Shown here one piece after another: positions 1-21,766 of a stretch of DNA of 64,000 nt. The stretch lies in NCBI RefSeq assembly GCF_024713975.1, contig NC_091104.1, forward strand, positions 10,311,580-10,375,579, in the 5' to 3' direction. Each line of letters starts with the position of its first letter. Within the stretch, counting starts at the first letter, position 1. The notes below the pieces were generated by a model that saw only the letters and a program-made list of their open reading frames with translations, did not search any database and was not told the DNA's origin. The position numbers and the translations under genes are program-made. Source of the DNA: Paralichthys olivaceus. Its lineage: Eukaryota > Chordata > Actinopteri > Pleuronectiformes > Paralichthyidae.

Positions 1-52
1 TATTTTTTATAAATAAAATAGAAACAAGCAAAACAGGAAAAAAAATACTTAC

Positions 53-727
53 CATAGTTGTGTGTATAGTGGTGAGGAGGTAAAAAGGGACTGTAGTGTT
101 GCAACTCGTCATCAGATCTCAGCGGCAACGGAGGCTCAAGCTCTTCTTCATCACTCTGAGGCTGAGAACTGTCTTCGTACTCCCCTCTGAGAGTCAGAAA
201 AAACATTTATCTCATCCTTTTTCATCCTCGAGCCAAATACGAATTATACATGATGAATTTCTAGACACCATCATACAAGAGAGTTACCCAGGTGTGTCTC
301 TGTTTGCAGGCTCTGCTGCTCCACACATGTTTGGTCCACAGTCCCAGCAGCTACCTCTCTGTCTGGTGTCTGCAGGTCGTGGGTCCCAGCCTCGATGAGG
401 GGGATGATGGAGATTTATCCTGGGAAAACTTGCTCCAGTCTCTCGTAGCTGCCTGTGGTCCATCAGCTGGACTTGCTGCCCCACATGAGGAGGCCAGCTC
501 CCTGACGCATGGCTCACTTGTCCACCTCTGAAGTGGCTGTGGCAGAAATAAGCTGCGTCCGGTGGAACTTTTTCATGATGTGGTTTAGCGTAAAAAATCT
601 GGTTTACAGCGACAACAGGCCTCATGAGTTGCACAGAACTTTTGGAGTCGGCTGTGGTGGAGGAGACTTTCATTTCTGATACTTTTTCAGATTTCTTCAT
701 CTTAACCAGGAAACGCCAGCAGCACTT
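53..727 (-). CDS. Partial gene, 5' coding exons; candidate traf3ip2 (Act1)
   Basis: Two exons are visible on the minus strand: about 727 to 288 (ATG at 700-698) and 186 to 53. The first has a possible acceptor (CCCACAG) at 728 and ends at a GTAACT donor. The second lies between a TCTCAG acceptor and a GTAAGT donor. The junction is phase 2, and the frame stays open across it (...NRDTPG|GEYEDSSQPQSD...). The second exon encodes an acidic, proline-rich stretch with EEELEPPLPLRSDDE and then SPFLPPHHYTHNY. The gene continues beyond the left edge, so no catalytic or interaction domain can be seen. In mammals TRAF3IP2 lies directly 3' of FYN on the same strand, which is the arrangement here. Human Act1 also has an acidic EEESEPPAP-type segment near its N-terminus. 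That position and weak resemblance are the only grounds for the name; the first exon resembles nothing I know. Act1 is the SEFIR adaptor and E3 ligase of IL-17 receptor signalling. The coding exons are moderately secure; the name is an inference. Confidence 0.42.
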
Positions 728-1731
728 CTGTGGGTGGAGGAGGAAGAACTTTTACTTTTACAGCCTGACCTATAATTTAGTAAAGTTAGTTGTATGATTA
801 AATAATAGTTGAACTAAGAAATGTTTTAAATTATAGATACAGACAAAGACTCTCAAGAAATAATGTCACATGCATGCAGAGAATAGTACACACGTGGTAT
901 GTGAAACACATTCTTATTCTTACTGTCATTGAACAATTCATTGTGAATGGAGAGAGTAACAATGGCCTACCTGTTCTCTGCTGGATTCTTCACACTCCTG
1001 TCAGTGCAGAGGCTTGTGTGTGTGTGTCTGTGTTAAAGTCTGCTATATGCAAATTCTCCATTGCTTGAGCTGCAGCCAATCAGAGCCAAGAATGTAGTGT
1101 TTGTGTTGCTCAGCCAGACCAGCCAGGAAAGTTGAGTCTTTGGGAGCTGTGACCTAACACAAAATATTCTCCTCAGCAATTGGAAGCAGATTAGGAGGAT
1201 ATGAAAATGTGAAAAAGAGGTTAAACGTGTTATATATTCTTAATATAACAAGAAAGTGAAAAAAACAAACAACTCCTGGATCCCCCCCCTTGATGCGTAT
1301 CCACACCAAACTGTTTTAGGTTCTTTCTCGGGTCATGTTCCCCCCTTTTACAACATTTCTTAAAAATCTGTTGAGTAGTTTTTGCATAATTCTAACTCAC
1401 TATCAAGACTTAAACCTAACCTCCTTTGTGGAGTAAATTAAAGAAGCACTAAATCAGTCAATGCACCGCAGATGTCAGTTAGGCACTTGCAAAGTGATTT
1501 GCATATATAGTGAGTTCAGTCATGTTATCTTTGTCATGTCCAGACTGAAGGAAAACCAGAAAAACTTAATCACTCTCCTGGACACCGCAGTCGTGAGCTG
1601 CATGTATTTACACAGAGCTGGTGGAGAAAATTGGCCCTATGGTGCTAAATGTTCTCTGGAGAAAGTTTAAAAGAACAGTTACTGACAAGTGTTCATTGTT
1701 TCCAAGTCACAGGCTGATGATGGCAAGATTG
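728..1731. other. Intergenic or intronic stretch between the left-edge gene and the fyn 3' end
   Basis: I see no credible coding exon here. Much of the sequence is AT-rich. A dispersed-repeat fragment lies at about 1,274-1,393. If the left-edge gene's first visible exon is internal, this stretch is its intron; otherwise it is the promoter side of that gene. Confidence 0.5.
1274..1393 (-). repeat. Dispersed fish repeat, family A, copy 1
   Basis: It carries the family's recognisable pieces in order: CTGGATCC followed by a pyrimidine run, CACACCAAA, GGTTCTTTCTCGGG, and AGTAGTTTTTGCATAAT. Five other fragments of the family occur in this window. It is degraded and has no open frame. Confidence 0.6.
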
Positions 1732-1737
1732 TTTATT
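1732..1737 (-). terminator. Candidate poly(A) signal of fyn
   Basis: On the minus strand this reads AATAAA, about 1.4 kb downstream of the fyn stop codon. A fyn 3' UTR of about 1.4 kb would be ordinary for the family. Other weaker signals exist, so the true cleavage site is unproven. Confidence 0.4.
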
Positions 1738-3156
1738 TCAAAACCAGCTGTGTACAAGTAACAGACAGAGACAATAAATAATGCAGAGAGACCAAAAACA
1801 GTTGGTGTTCTACTGAATTAGGGTTAATATGTTGTACAAAATCTAGTTTTTGCTCATGAAAAGCAAAATGAATACACACAGACAAGGTGTATTTTCCTGG
1901 AATGCTCCTTCTCACGCGGGGGAGAGAAGTTGGACAGTTGAGGATGATAAAAACGTGGTCCGGAGCTGCACATTTCTCCGGCAAATCACATAATCGTGTT
2001 GCTTAAAGGACACATGAGACTGGCCGTGATGCTGAGCAAAATAACACAAAAAAAGTCAACACGTTTGGTCTCGTAAACAACATGTTATTTCCAGGAACAC
2101 ATTATGGAGGGACAAACACAAGGAACACATCCTTCATTCCCGTCTCGTGAAGTGGCTGTTTGTTTGGCCACTGAAGCGAGACGGCGAGTTCTTACACAGC
2201 CTGCTGCCATTCCCTAATGAAACATACATTTTAAAACATTGTCAGTATAATAAGCAGTCAGGCGAACAATGGTTGCAGTCGAGAGCGGACGCCAGCCCCC
2301 GTGGATTAAGCTAAACTAAAAGTTACTTTAAGCCGATTCTTAAAAATCATTTGGCCGAAGCTGAAATGCGATGAATGCACTCGAGATCAGTGCAAGATGC
2401 CGCACAAGTTTGGGTGGAAGAGTCCATGATGCACTACGTTACTGTGTAGAAAGCATGAAGGCATTCCCTTACATTAGAAGAGATATTACTAAACATGAAA
2501 AGGCAAGAACAGGTGTTATAAGTACATCTAAGTTCCTTGAGAAGAGGAGAGAGGAGTACTGTCAAGATTAACCCCGTAAAAAAGGTCAGTGGACTCCCAG
2601 AAAAACCTCTGAGAGATCTCGGTCCATGACGTCTAACTATTAGCATTCCTACAATTATCATGTGTCACCATTTGTTACCAACTGTGAGCCGCACGCGATT
2701 TCTCTACGAGCCGTAAATCTGAAATAACTTTTAACCTCGGATTAAAAAACAAAACCCACATATTTCCAAAATATCAAAAGTAATATAAAAGGAAAGAAAA
2801 AAAAAAGATAAGTAAACAAGCATTTTGTATTTACACTACATACAAGTTACACAACTTATCTGGTTCATCCATGGCAGTCATTTCATCTCAAACGCCCCTC
2901 CCACCTCACAAACATCCACTGAAGTGATGGTCATTTTGCTGACAGAGCAGCCGTCCGTCCCTGTGTGTGCATGTGTGTGTGTGTGTACGTGCGCGTGTGT
3001 GTGTGCATGTGTGAAGCTTGGAAGTCAAGAAGTCAGTCAATGAGCCTTTAAAATGGTTAGAGCCACAGGATGAGAGAGAGAGAGAGAGAATAATGTGGAG
3101 TCTGGCTCTCTCTAGTGGAGAGCCCGTGAAATGACATGAGTTGAGGCCGGCGGTGC
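1738..3156 (-). other. fyn: Probable fyn 3' UTR
   Basis: This stretch runs from the fyn stop codon to the candidate AATAAA at 1,732. It contains no coding exon I can support. A TG/CG-alternating microsatellite lies at about 2,961-3,010 and a short GA repeat at 3,071-3,089, both within the presumed UTR. Assignment rests on position and a plausible length only. Confidence 0.45.
3071..3089. repeat. (GA)n microsatellite in the fyn 3' UTR
   Basis: A perfect GA dinucleotide run of about 19 bases lies shortly after the fyn stop codon in transcript orientation. Confidence 0.8.
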
Positions 3157-12961
<9,805 letters not shown>

Positions 12962-12971
12962 CCTCTACTCT
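12962..12971 (-). other. fyn: fyn 5' UTR part of the first coding exon
   Basis: The minus strand has a pyrimidine-rich tract, then CGCCCACAG as acceptor, and ten bases (AGAGTAGAGG) before the ATG. Like mammalian FYN, the start codon therefore sits just inside an internal exon and the transcript must begin in an upstream non-coding exon. Confidence 0.75.
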
Positions 12972-13629
12972 CTGTGGGCGAAGAGAGAAAGAAGAGACGG
13001 AATTAGCACCAAGGTAAAGTAATAGCTCCAAATACCGTCTCCATTGGGGAAATTATGATTCACTATTCCATTATTTCAAAGCTTCCTCTGAGAGCGACTG
13101 AGCCTTCATGAAGAATCTTTCAATTAGGCTGAAATTAAACACAATACTTTAATGTCCATTACTAATTAAACAGAGGAGCATAATGTGACAGAGCTGGAGT
13201 GTATAGATAATGTGTTTGTTTGTGTACAAACTGATGCTGACGTGAGACACTGTGCTGAGAATATTTAGCTTAAGTTGCCATAAAAGAATTTAACTGCACT
13301 AATTATCATAGTTTGCTTTTCCCTCTTACCGCACGACCACACTTTACACCCGGCCATTGTATTTACAAGTTGGCATGCGCGTTATTTTTGTTTGGTTTAC
13401 GAGGAGCCAGACGCCCATCTATGGATTCACAGCAGAGTTTAAATGCACGGAAATAAAACGCACTGCAAACGTCTCATTGAGTCTCATGAGGGAGACTGAA
13501 GCAAAGCTAAATCAGTTTCTGTCATAAGTGAGGCAGCCTGCTTTACCAATTAAAAAGAGCCTGACTATCTTTATAGACCCAGTTATGCACATTTCAGTTC
13601 ACTGTGCCCACCCCACTTTAAACGTGCAA

Positions 13630-14025
13630 TAGAACAGCTCTCAAACCTGCACTGAACTCAATAGAAGCTGTGTGTGTGAATGCAAATGTCAGAGTCGGTT
13701 GCTGCAAACAAACTGAACAGAAACTCTGGATAATGTCCGAGTGAGCCTGTGTGAGAATACAGCAGGGAATTCGAGCAACTTGGTGTGTTGATGACGCGAC
13801 GGACACAAAACTGAAAACAACAAGAATCCAAATATCTCAGGATGAAAAGAGGCGTCACACACGTAGGAGATGCTAACGAAGATTTCAACTTGCAAAGACA
13901 ACGAGATATCGTGAGTTTTGGTGATAAGGGCCGATGCCGGGACCTAGCTCCTGGGAAAAGAATCTGACCCGGACAATCTCCAGCTGTGTTCTCCATATGT
14001 GAAAAGTAAATTCAGCCACTACAGG
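13630..14025. repeat. Dispersed repeat, family C, copy 2 (fyn intron 1)
   Basis: This is the second copy of the blocks found at 12,040-12,480: CCAAATATCTCAGGATGAAA, GGTGATAAGGGCCGATGCC and CATATGTGAAAAGTAAATTC. It is in the same orientation as copy 1. The two copies flank the first fyn coding exon. Confidence 0.6.
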
Positions 14026-14194
14026 GTCTGTAAATCAAAGCAATAACGAAAAAAATTGAATACAATTGGGGATTCCTCTGGGTTTGAACATTGTTATGAA
14101 CATTTTGGATAATTTAAGTACATAAGTCAACTAAATACATAACATAGATCTAGTTGTTTCAATACATTTTGATGAAGAATTGTTACATATTATA

Positions 14195-14420
14195 TCTTAA
14201 AGTTCATGAATCCGGTTGCAACATGGCCGGGGAGGAGGCCGCCGACAGCAGCAGCGTCTTTCTTCAACATTAGCGGCCAGCTAACGTCGGAAACGGCTAA
14301 TTGGAAACACACTTGTTTACAGAAGTGGTGCTCGGGGCAAACGCCAGCGCTGCAGCAGATGGAGGAGGAGAGGGAGAAACTCTTGACCCAGCTAAAGACT
14401 CACTTACACCCACGATAACA
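14195..14420 (+). other. Short GC-rich island in fyn intron 1, function unknown
   Basis: GC-rich sequence sits abruptly in an AT-rich intron. It opens with an ATG in good context (AACATGGCCGGGGAGG) and a 16-codon frame. Another frame stays open for 70 codons and ends in a Glu/Lys-rich stretch (MEEEREKLLTQLK). It could be a retrocopy fragment, a first exon of an antisense RNA, or a regulatory island. I do not recognise the protein. Confidence 0.3.
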
Positions 14421-16029
14421 GCGCAGTCGGCTGACTCACAGGTGGTGCCTCTTTTCTGTCACGGGTGAATAATGGAACAAGACGAACATGAAATGTGTTT
14501 CACTGCCAAAATCCGATTCCAGCTTTTTAAATGTGAATTGTTCTTTGTAAAGTGGTTTTATTAATATTTGCCAAAATTATAGAACAAATTGTCAATGAGG
14601 AAAGTAATAGATGAAATAAAAATAATAACTGAAGCCCTATATTTCAAATTTTCAGGTTAAGGGACTACCCAAAAATGCTGACGTGTCAGGTTTTTGAAGT
14701 CTTTTCTCTTGGAGACAGAGACATGTCTTGAAGGACATGTCTCCAAGAGCTAAATTGGTAACAAGGAAAGCTACACAGAGTGAATGAGCCTGTTTTACAT
14801 TTACAAGCCAGAAAAGGCTGAAGCATCAGAAACAGATGGTTCACTTGTTGCACACTGCTACACAAGCACAACCAACAGGGTACAAACAAGTCAAGTACAG
14901 CATGTAGTCGAAGACAAGAACTTGAAAGATCTGTTCAGGGACTGAACAACATCTCTGGCATTAATGATCAACCAGCTCTTGGTCTGTGACTATTATTGCA
15001 GAGAACGGCAAAAAATATAAGCAGGAAATGTCATAATTCTTTATAACGTCTTCATTTGTGGACTTGATGCTGGATTTGGATTTACAGATTTCCAGGGAAT
15101 GATTTGTGGATCTTGATGAAAGCTTTATATATACAAACCTATGAGTGTGTATAATTTGGTACAACTTGATTGAATTTAAGGGGACTCTCAATGATATAAC
15201 TTTTTTACAGTATAGTAAAACTCACTAATGTGTTAAAGAGGGCTTATGAAATCCAAAAGATGAAATACATGCCCAGAAAATACAGAATTCACCACCTGTG
15301 CACATTTTCAGTCCTCTACAGTATTTACACCTAACTAACTCAAAGATGGGAGCCACTGCAGAGAGAGGGAGTACACTGTAATTCATTACTGCCAATAAAA
15401 CCCCATAAAATACCCAGAAGTAGAGACGAGCCCGGCAGTAGCTTTGCAGTATGAGCTCCAACCAAAGCTGAGCCCACAGACTGAAACACAAGACGGAGGA
15501 GGAGTGCGACGAAAGCGTCTCGAAAATACATCTTTGACTTTAATACCGTCTCACATCTTGCAGCAGCCTCTTCACTGCAGCACAAATACACACGTTTAGC
15601 CTATTGTTTCAATTTCAGGTAGAAAAGCTCATGCTTCTCCAAACCTGCAGAAATGAAACTTATACTGTCAACATGACAATGTAACAGTCGGACAATTGAT
15701 TAGAGATGAAAGATTTTGCCCCTAAATTGCAGATTCTCTCTGTTGGTTGGACCATAAAGGCAGCACCATGGGGTCTGGACATTATTATTATGAAGAGCGT
15801 TTATAATTGCAGACACTTTATAGATTATACAATTAATAAAAAAAGAATCAATAGATTGTTTGATGGGGAAAAATGAGAATGTCACTCAGTAGAGTACATA
15901 CCTCAGGCAAGGCAGTAACATACACACTCATGGAGATCACTCCCCTAAATATGACACTTTTTTTCATCCAGATCCATGTTAATTATTCCCTGGGGAAAAA
16001 AACGCCTTGTCCTGCAATGATAGAGAAAA

Positions 16030-16140
16030 GAATCCCAGGATCCGCCCCTGATCCGGATGTGCAACAAAATTAAATGTGTTGGTCTCTGACCAAGTTTCAT
16101 GGAGATCAGTCCAGTAGTTTTTTTGCGATGCTGCTAACTA
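16030..16140 (-). repeat. Dispersed fish repeat, family A, copy 3
   Basis: CCCAGGATCCGCCCCTGATC, CCAAGTTTCATGGAGATCAG and CCAGTAGTTTTTTTGCGATG are present in the family order. It lies in fyn intron 1. Confidence 0.65.
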
Positions 16141-17269
16141 AGAGACTAAGTGGAGGCAATCATCTTTAGGACACAGCAACTTTCCTGAGCTTTGGAAAAC
16201 AGGAAGCATGAGTCTAAAACAAAAACACATGCACATGCATACAAACATGAACTGGGGCACTCTGACTGCAGTGATTGAAATAGCACAGGCTCCACTCCTG
16301 GAGGGATCAGAGTAAATGAGGGGAGATCTCATGTCGTCGTGCTGCCTGTGGGGATTATAAAAATCTTCCTGCTCTTCAAGTAAGAAGGCCTGTGACTAGC
16401 ATCGCTTTAATACACCAGCATGTAACGTATCTGCTGCGCAGAAGTAGGCCATCTTGTTTTGTTTATATACACATGGTCCCTTCAGGTATTGTTTTTATTG
16501 TACAGTTTTTGCTTGGTTAATATTTGTATATGAATCATGTCTGAGTTGTGACTGACGTTGCTGCATAGGTGCAAAAAAATCCGCCATCTTTGGAGATAAG
16601 AAACATGAAGTGCGTTCGACAGTTACAGGCAGATTCTCCACATTTTCCATACAATAAGAGCGTCGGAGGCATTCATCAGTGGCTTTCAGATCCAAGGGAC
16701 AACTCGTCTCTGTGATTCAATTACACGTATGATTCAACACGATGGATTATATCAATGTGTCAAGATGGAGCTCTGGGTCTGAGGTGGGTGTTTTCCCTGC
16801 ATTTCATCATTTAACACATACAGAGACGTGCTCGCCTGCTCCGTCCCTCCAAACCTGTGGCACGGCGTTTTTCTCCTCGCAACATTTGAGCACATGAAGG
16901 CATCACGACCACAGGGCTAGTTCCGCACAGCCTGCATATCGCATGACCACTTCAGCCTATGCGAACGCTCATCACGCTATGCTCAGGCCCAGATGTACAG
17001 CCTGCCTCCGAGAGGACCACACTGGCGTGATAAGCGAGGTCCGAAGGGGACGGGGATCGGAGACACGTAATGTCTTGTAACGGTTAATAGCACGAGGAGG
17101 AGATAAGAGAGGAAAGTGAGGGTGGACACACGAAAAACACACACGCGGACAGAGATATCCCACTGATGCTCCTCATCTTGGTTGGCTCAAGATGCAGTCT
17201 GAAATGATGTCAGGCCATATCTGCTGAAGAAGGATTCGTTCACATCAGGAAGTGAAGACTATGAAAACA

Positions 17270-17520
17270 TAGAAGACAAAGATAAAGAAGAGGAAGAAGA
17301 ATAAGAGGATGAAGCAGAAGAAGATGAATAAGAAGAAGAAGCTGAGGAAGGAGAAAAAGAAGACAAAGATGAAGACAAAAAGATGACCAAGAAATAAGCA
17401 AAGACAAAGACCACTAAAGGATGAAGAACATGTGCAAGGAGATGAAGATTAAGAAACAGATGATGTAGAAGAAGATGAAGAAGAAGATAAAAGAAACTAT
17501 GAAGTAGATGATGAACAGGA
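17270..17520. repeat. Purine-rich (GAA/GAT-type) tract in fyn intron 1
   Basis: About 250 bases are almost entirely A and G on the plus strand, dominated by GAAGAAGATGAAGA-like units with few pyrimidines other than T. Stops break every frame, so this is simple-sequence DNA rather than an acidic-protein exon. Confidence 0.75.
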
Positions 17521-18466
17521 TGAGGTCAATGCCTCCACATTACTCACAACTGCTGGGCTCAACTAGAAATTCATTCATTAAATTAAGGCTTTTATATTGA
17601 TGCTGTACAGGCACAAGTGTTAATCTACACACACACACACGGAGCTGGCAGCCATAATGAGATCCTCGTCCATTTGTAGTGAAGCTAACTAACTAACTAA
17701 ATGAAATAGACAGACATGTCAGGGTCACACAGCAGAACTGATGGATTAAACAGGAGACGGTCAATGAGGCCTGAGAAACAGACATATGTGCAGCGTGATG
17801 TTGTGTGACAGGGAATAAAAGATCTGGATGTGTGTGACTGTAGAGATTAAATTATCTGATTATTAATGGATTAAATCGATCAACAGAAAATTTTTAAAAA
17901 GATTAATCGTTTAATAGTTTATACACAGAACACAGTCTCTCTCTTTACAACATTGTACATTAAAGATCTTTGGCTTTTGGATTATTGATTGAATATTGAT
18001 TGAAAAAAACGGCATCTGAAGACATCACATCTAGCTCTGGCATCATGATGGTATTTATCAATGATTCTTTATTTTATATAGCAACTGATGGATCATTGGA
18101 AATATAAATGACACATATATATATTAATGTAACTGATTAACATAGTCATTAGCTGGAGCCCTACTTCATTACCATATGTCTGATAAGGCCTGAGGAGTCA
18201 ATACAAGCTGCACATGTATATTTTAACAGCTATTTGCATTAAGCACAAATCATAGGGCGGAGTGTAAGTGGTTATAGATTTATTTTTGATTATACTAATA
18301 GTTCTTCATCCATTCCCTTTACTTCATTATACGGTTATTGTTTATATAAAGTATAGGCTGAGATGAAGATTTATTTTAGAAATTGATTAATCTGTCTTTG
18401 TCATTGCATTTGCTCTAATGGAGACACACTGGAAACCAGCAGACCCCTATTATTCTGCTCTTTATT

Positions 18467-18625
18467 ACCTCCACCAGGGAGGTGATGTTTTCACCTCCAT
18501 CTGTTGGTTTGTTTATTTGTCAGCAGGATTACTGAAAAAATACTGAAACTTGGATCGGACATGGGCCAAAAAAGAAACCCTTCAAATTTAAAATGTTGGT
18601 GTGGATCCAGTGCAGCCGGACTGGA
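18467..18625 (+). repeat. Dispersed fish repeat, family A, copy 4
   Basis: TTACCTCCACCAGGGAGGTG, GTTTTCACCTCCATCTGTTG, GTCAGCAGGATTACTGAAAA and GACATGGGCCAAAAAAGAAA appear in the family order. This is the best-preserved 5' part of the family in the window. Confidence 0.7.
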
Positions 18626-19825
18626 TTTAAAGGAACTGTTGGTTCTCGGCGTATTTAACAAAAATCACAGTGAAATAGAAAATGGCAGCACTGAGCCTTT
18701 GAAGTTTGACTCAAACTGTAATAATGCGCTCAGCTGATTATCACATCTCCTAACAAACGTCATTATTTAACCACACAGAACTTAGAGAACACACTCATTC
18801 TGCAATTCTACACAAGACGGGCCTGTTCAGTTTGAAGTGTGGGGTCCCTGTACACTCAGATCATTGACATGCCACAATACAAGGTCAAACCACCCACAGC
18901 CCTCCCACTCATAACGACCTCATTCAACCACAATAAAACCTGTTATACGTCATTAAAGAAATGACCCAATGGGGACCAGTTATCAGTTGTGTTCCATTTG
19001 AATTCATTTCAAACCTGCTGCTGTTTACTACACTCAAGAACAACTCTCTGACAGTCTCGTCCTTATGGCTGCCATTCTCTGAATAGTTACAATATTTGCT
19101 TGTGTCGGACAACTGAGTTCATTCAGTGTATCAACAACAAGACAATGGCCACATTTCACTGCGCTGCATGATTATCTGCACAATGAGAAGCAGTGTTAAG
19201 GCTTTCAAAGCTAGTTATAAAACCCACAGCTGAGCTTCATACAGTATGTATGTGTGGGTTTAAGCCTCACTTTGCTTTTGGTGTCACAATGTTCGAAGTT
19301 GAGTCATCTTGTTAAATCACTGAGCCCATTGTAAACATCCATTCAGTCAGTCAGCGAGATTTGTGCCTCGTACGCAGACATTTTCCGAATGGCATAAAAG
19401 GCCAAATTAGAGAAACCTGAACTAATGTTTCTTTTTCATTTTTTTTCCAGAAGCAGGAGCAGATTCTCGCTGCTTGTGCCTGTCAGTCTGCACTGAGGGA
19501 TTTGTAATCATTCTTTCCAATTCTCATGCCAGTGGAGGGCAATGGTCAGTGCACAGATCGAGTGGAAACAGCCATACAGCTGCTGCATGTAGAGCTGAGC
19601 TCTTAGTTGATTAATGGATTAGTCAGTTGACAGAAAAAAATCCAACACCTATCGGAGGAATGAAATCATTTTAAACACAATGTGAGCATGTGTTGCTTTT
19701 CTCCACTTTGTATCATAAATTATCTTTGAGTTGCACAAAACGAGACATCTGAACATGTCGACTTCAATCTGGAAACCGGGACGGACATTTACATCATCCA
19801 GTAAATAATCAGCAGATAAATCCAT

Positions 19826-19977
19826 CCATCCATCCATTATCTACACTGCTTATCCTTTGAGGGCCATGGGGAGGGCTGGAGCCCCTCCCAGTTGATATTG
19901 GTAAATCCTGAACAGATCGCCACAGTGTATTGCCAGACCAGTGCTAACCACTGCACCACCGTGCCACTGCCGGCCAA
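19826..19977 (-). mobile_element. SINE-like insertion (family B) with a target-site duplication
   Basis: The element body runs from the tail (ATTATCTACACTGCTTATCC) to a head that reads GGTGGTGCAGTGGTTAGCAC on the minus strand. It is flanked by the 16-base direct repeat CAGCAGATAAATCCAT at 19,810-19,825 and 19,978-19,993, the mark of target-primed insertion. The copy is short, with an internal deletion, and non-coding. Confidence 0.75.
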
Positions 19978-20034
19978 CAGCAGATAAATCCATACTGAAA
20001 ACATTATCTATGGAGTATTTTTAGAAAAGTTATA

Positions 20035-20255
20035 TTTTCACCAATGTCTGTTTGTTGTTTTATTTGTTTTCAGGATTAGAAGAATCCATTCAACTTTGAT
20101 GCTGACGCAGATTAAGTGTTTGCAGGTGTCTTTGACTATGTTTCATGATAAATATATAATTGAGGTTATCAGACCATGTCCTTTTTTATACCATAAGAAC
20201 AACACAATTATGTGTAGGGTTGTTTGGCCTTGGTGGAGGTATGCTCTCAACTGTG
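20035..20255 (+). repeat. Dispersed fish repeat, family A, copy 5 (gapped)
   Basis: It opens with TTTTCACCAATGTCTGTTTG and ends with GGCCTTGGTGGAGGTATGCT, the characteristic end of the family. The middle has diverged. Confidence 0.5.
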
Positions 20256-20938
20256 GGCCATTCCGGTGATTAATTGTTGAGTCAACAAAACAGAAGAAAA
20301 CAGCAAAACAAGCCAATCACAATTTCCCACCCCTGAGGTGTCTTCACGGGTCGAATTATGTTTGACCAACAGACCAAAGCCAAAAGTGAGGTCACAATCA
20401 TGTTAAGACACTGTAGAGCAGAAAATCGTCATTTTAGATCTAATGTTAAGCATTTTTGCCTCAGAAATGACTGGAACAATTATAGATATAAGTAGTACCC
20501 AATGTCAATCCACTATTCCTCCAATCTGGAACTCTAAATGGTTTCCCTGTGACATTTCTTGAGAGGCACAAAAACAACTACTAGATATCTTGTAAATAAA
20601 TTGACCAACTGAACCTTTATTGAGCTCTACACCTTTAATGATGACACATTCCATGGGAACGTGACATCCTGAAATCCCAGGATTCACAGCTCGTGTGCCA
20701 GCTTCAGTAGAGTAACGGTTGGTCTGTATGGACACAGAGGGCCTGAGGGAATGAACCACAGTGTGTTAGTCCTTTCATTCAAAGGTGACACACATCACGC
20801 ACAACAATTGTGTCACAGAGCAGAGACTGCATGATGCTGCTGTTTGTAAACCAACACACAACTGCTACTTTGAGTTACTTCACATGTACACAAACACACA
20901 CACACACACACAGCATTGACTTTTAAATTGAGAATAGT

Positions 20939-21295
20939 TACAACTTGTCTAACCTTAACCCTAACCTTACATAAACCTAACATAACCTTAACCTAAAACT
21001 AACCTTAACGTAAAACTCCCCATAACCTAACCTTAACGTAAACCCAACCCTAACCTTACATAAACCTAAAATAACCTTCACCTAAAACTAACCTTACATA
21101 AACCTAGCATAACCTTAACCTAAAACTAACCTTAACGTAAACCTCCCCATAACCTAACCTTGATGTAAACCCAACCTTAACATAAATCTAACCTTAACGT
21201 AAACCTAAATCTAACCGAAACATAAACCTAACCCTGACCTTAATGTAAATCTAAACATGACTTCAACATAAACCTGAACCTAACCTTAAAACATG
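20939..21295. repeat. Telomere-like degenerate minisatellite
   Basis: About 350 bases consist of tandem variants of CCTAACCTTAACCTAA, ACCTTAACGTAAACCT and CCTAACCCTAACCTTAC. The six-base periodicity with CCCTAA and CCTTAA words resembles degenerate vertebrate telomere repeat. It lies in fyn intron 1, about 0.7 kb from the candidate first exon. Confidence 0.8.
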
Positions 21296-21383
21296 ATTTC
21301 CTCTCAGGCTATAATGATCTATGTTATGGCGACTTGTTTTTTGTGGCCATAAGGTGACTATGTAAACACATTCAGGACGTCAC

Positions 21384-21385
<2 letters not shown>

Positions 21386-21419
<34 letters not shown>
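21386..21419. repeat. (CA)n microsatellite
   Basis: A perfect AC dinucleotide run of about 34 bases lies between the telomere-like minisatellite and the fyn promoter region. Confidence 0.95.
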
Positions 21420-21421
<2 letters not shown>

Positions 21422-21578
21422 ATCAACCCAAGATGGATGGCTGCACCTCCACACTTCATATAACCAGATTATGACACCGCTTTAATTTGATATTTAACAG
21501 TATGTTGATGTGATTCCCTTCAAGAGTGTGTGACAATTATTTAGAGGGAAATCAATAAATCGGAGGCTGTCTGCAGGC

Positions 21579-21582
<4 letters not shown>

Positions 21583-21621
<39 letters not shown>

Positions 21622-21657
21622 TGTGTGTGTGTGTCTGTGTGTGTGTCTGTGTGTGTG
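21583..21657. repeat. (TG)n microsatellite with interruptions
   Basis: About 75 bases of TG repeat are interrupted by single C substitutions. It is open in several frames only because of the repeat; any Cys-Val protein read from it is spurious. Confidence 0.95.
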
Positions 21658-21764
21658 CGTGGCCTCAGTGGTCAGCTCTGTTCTGCAGCGCGTCCATCTC
21701 TGCTGCTGCAACACAAGAGCCCCTCCACAATCACAACAGCACAAAAACACACACCACCACTACA

Positions 21765-21766
<2 letters not shown>

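Noticed and set aside
17275-17530. Acidic-protein exon in the GAA/GAT-rich tract
   Set aside because: Stops occur in all frames, so it is simple sequence.
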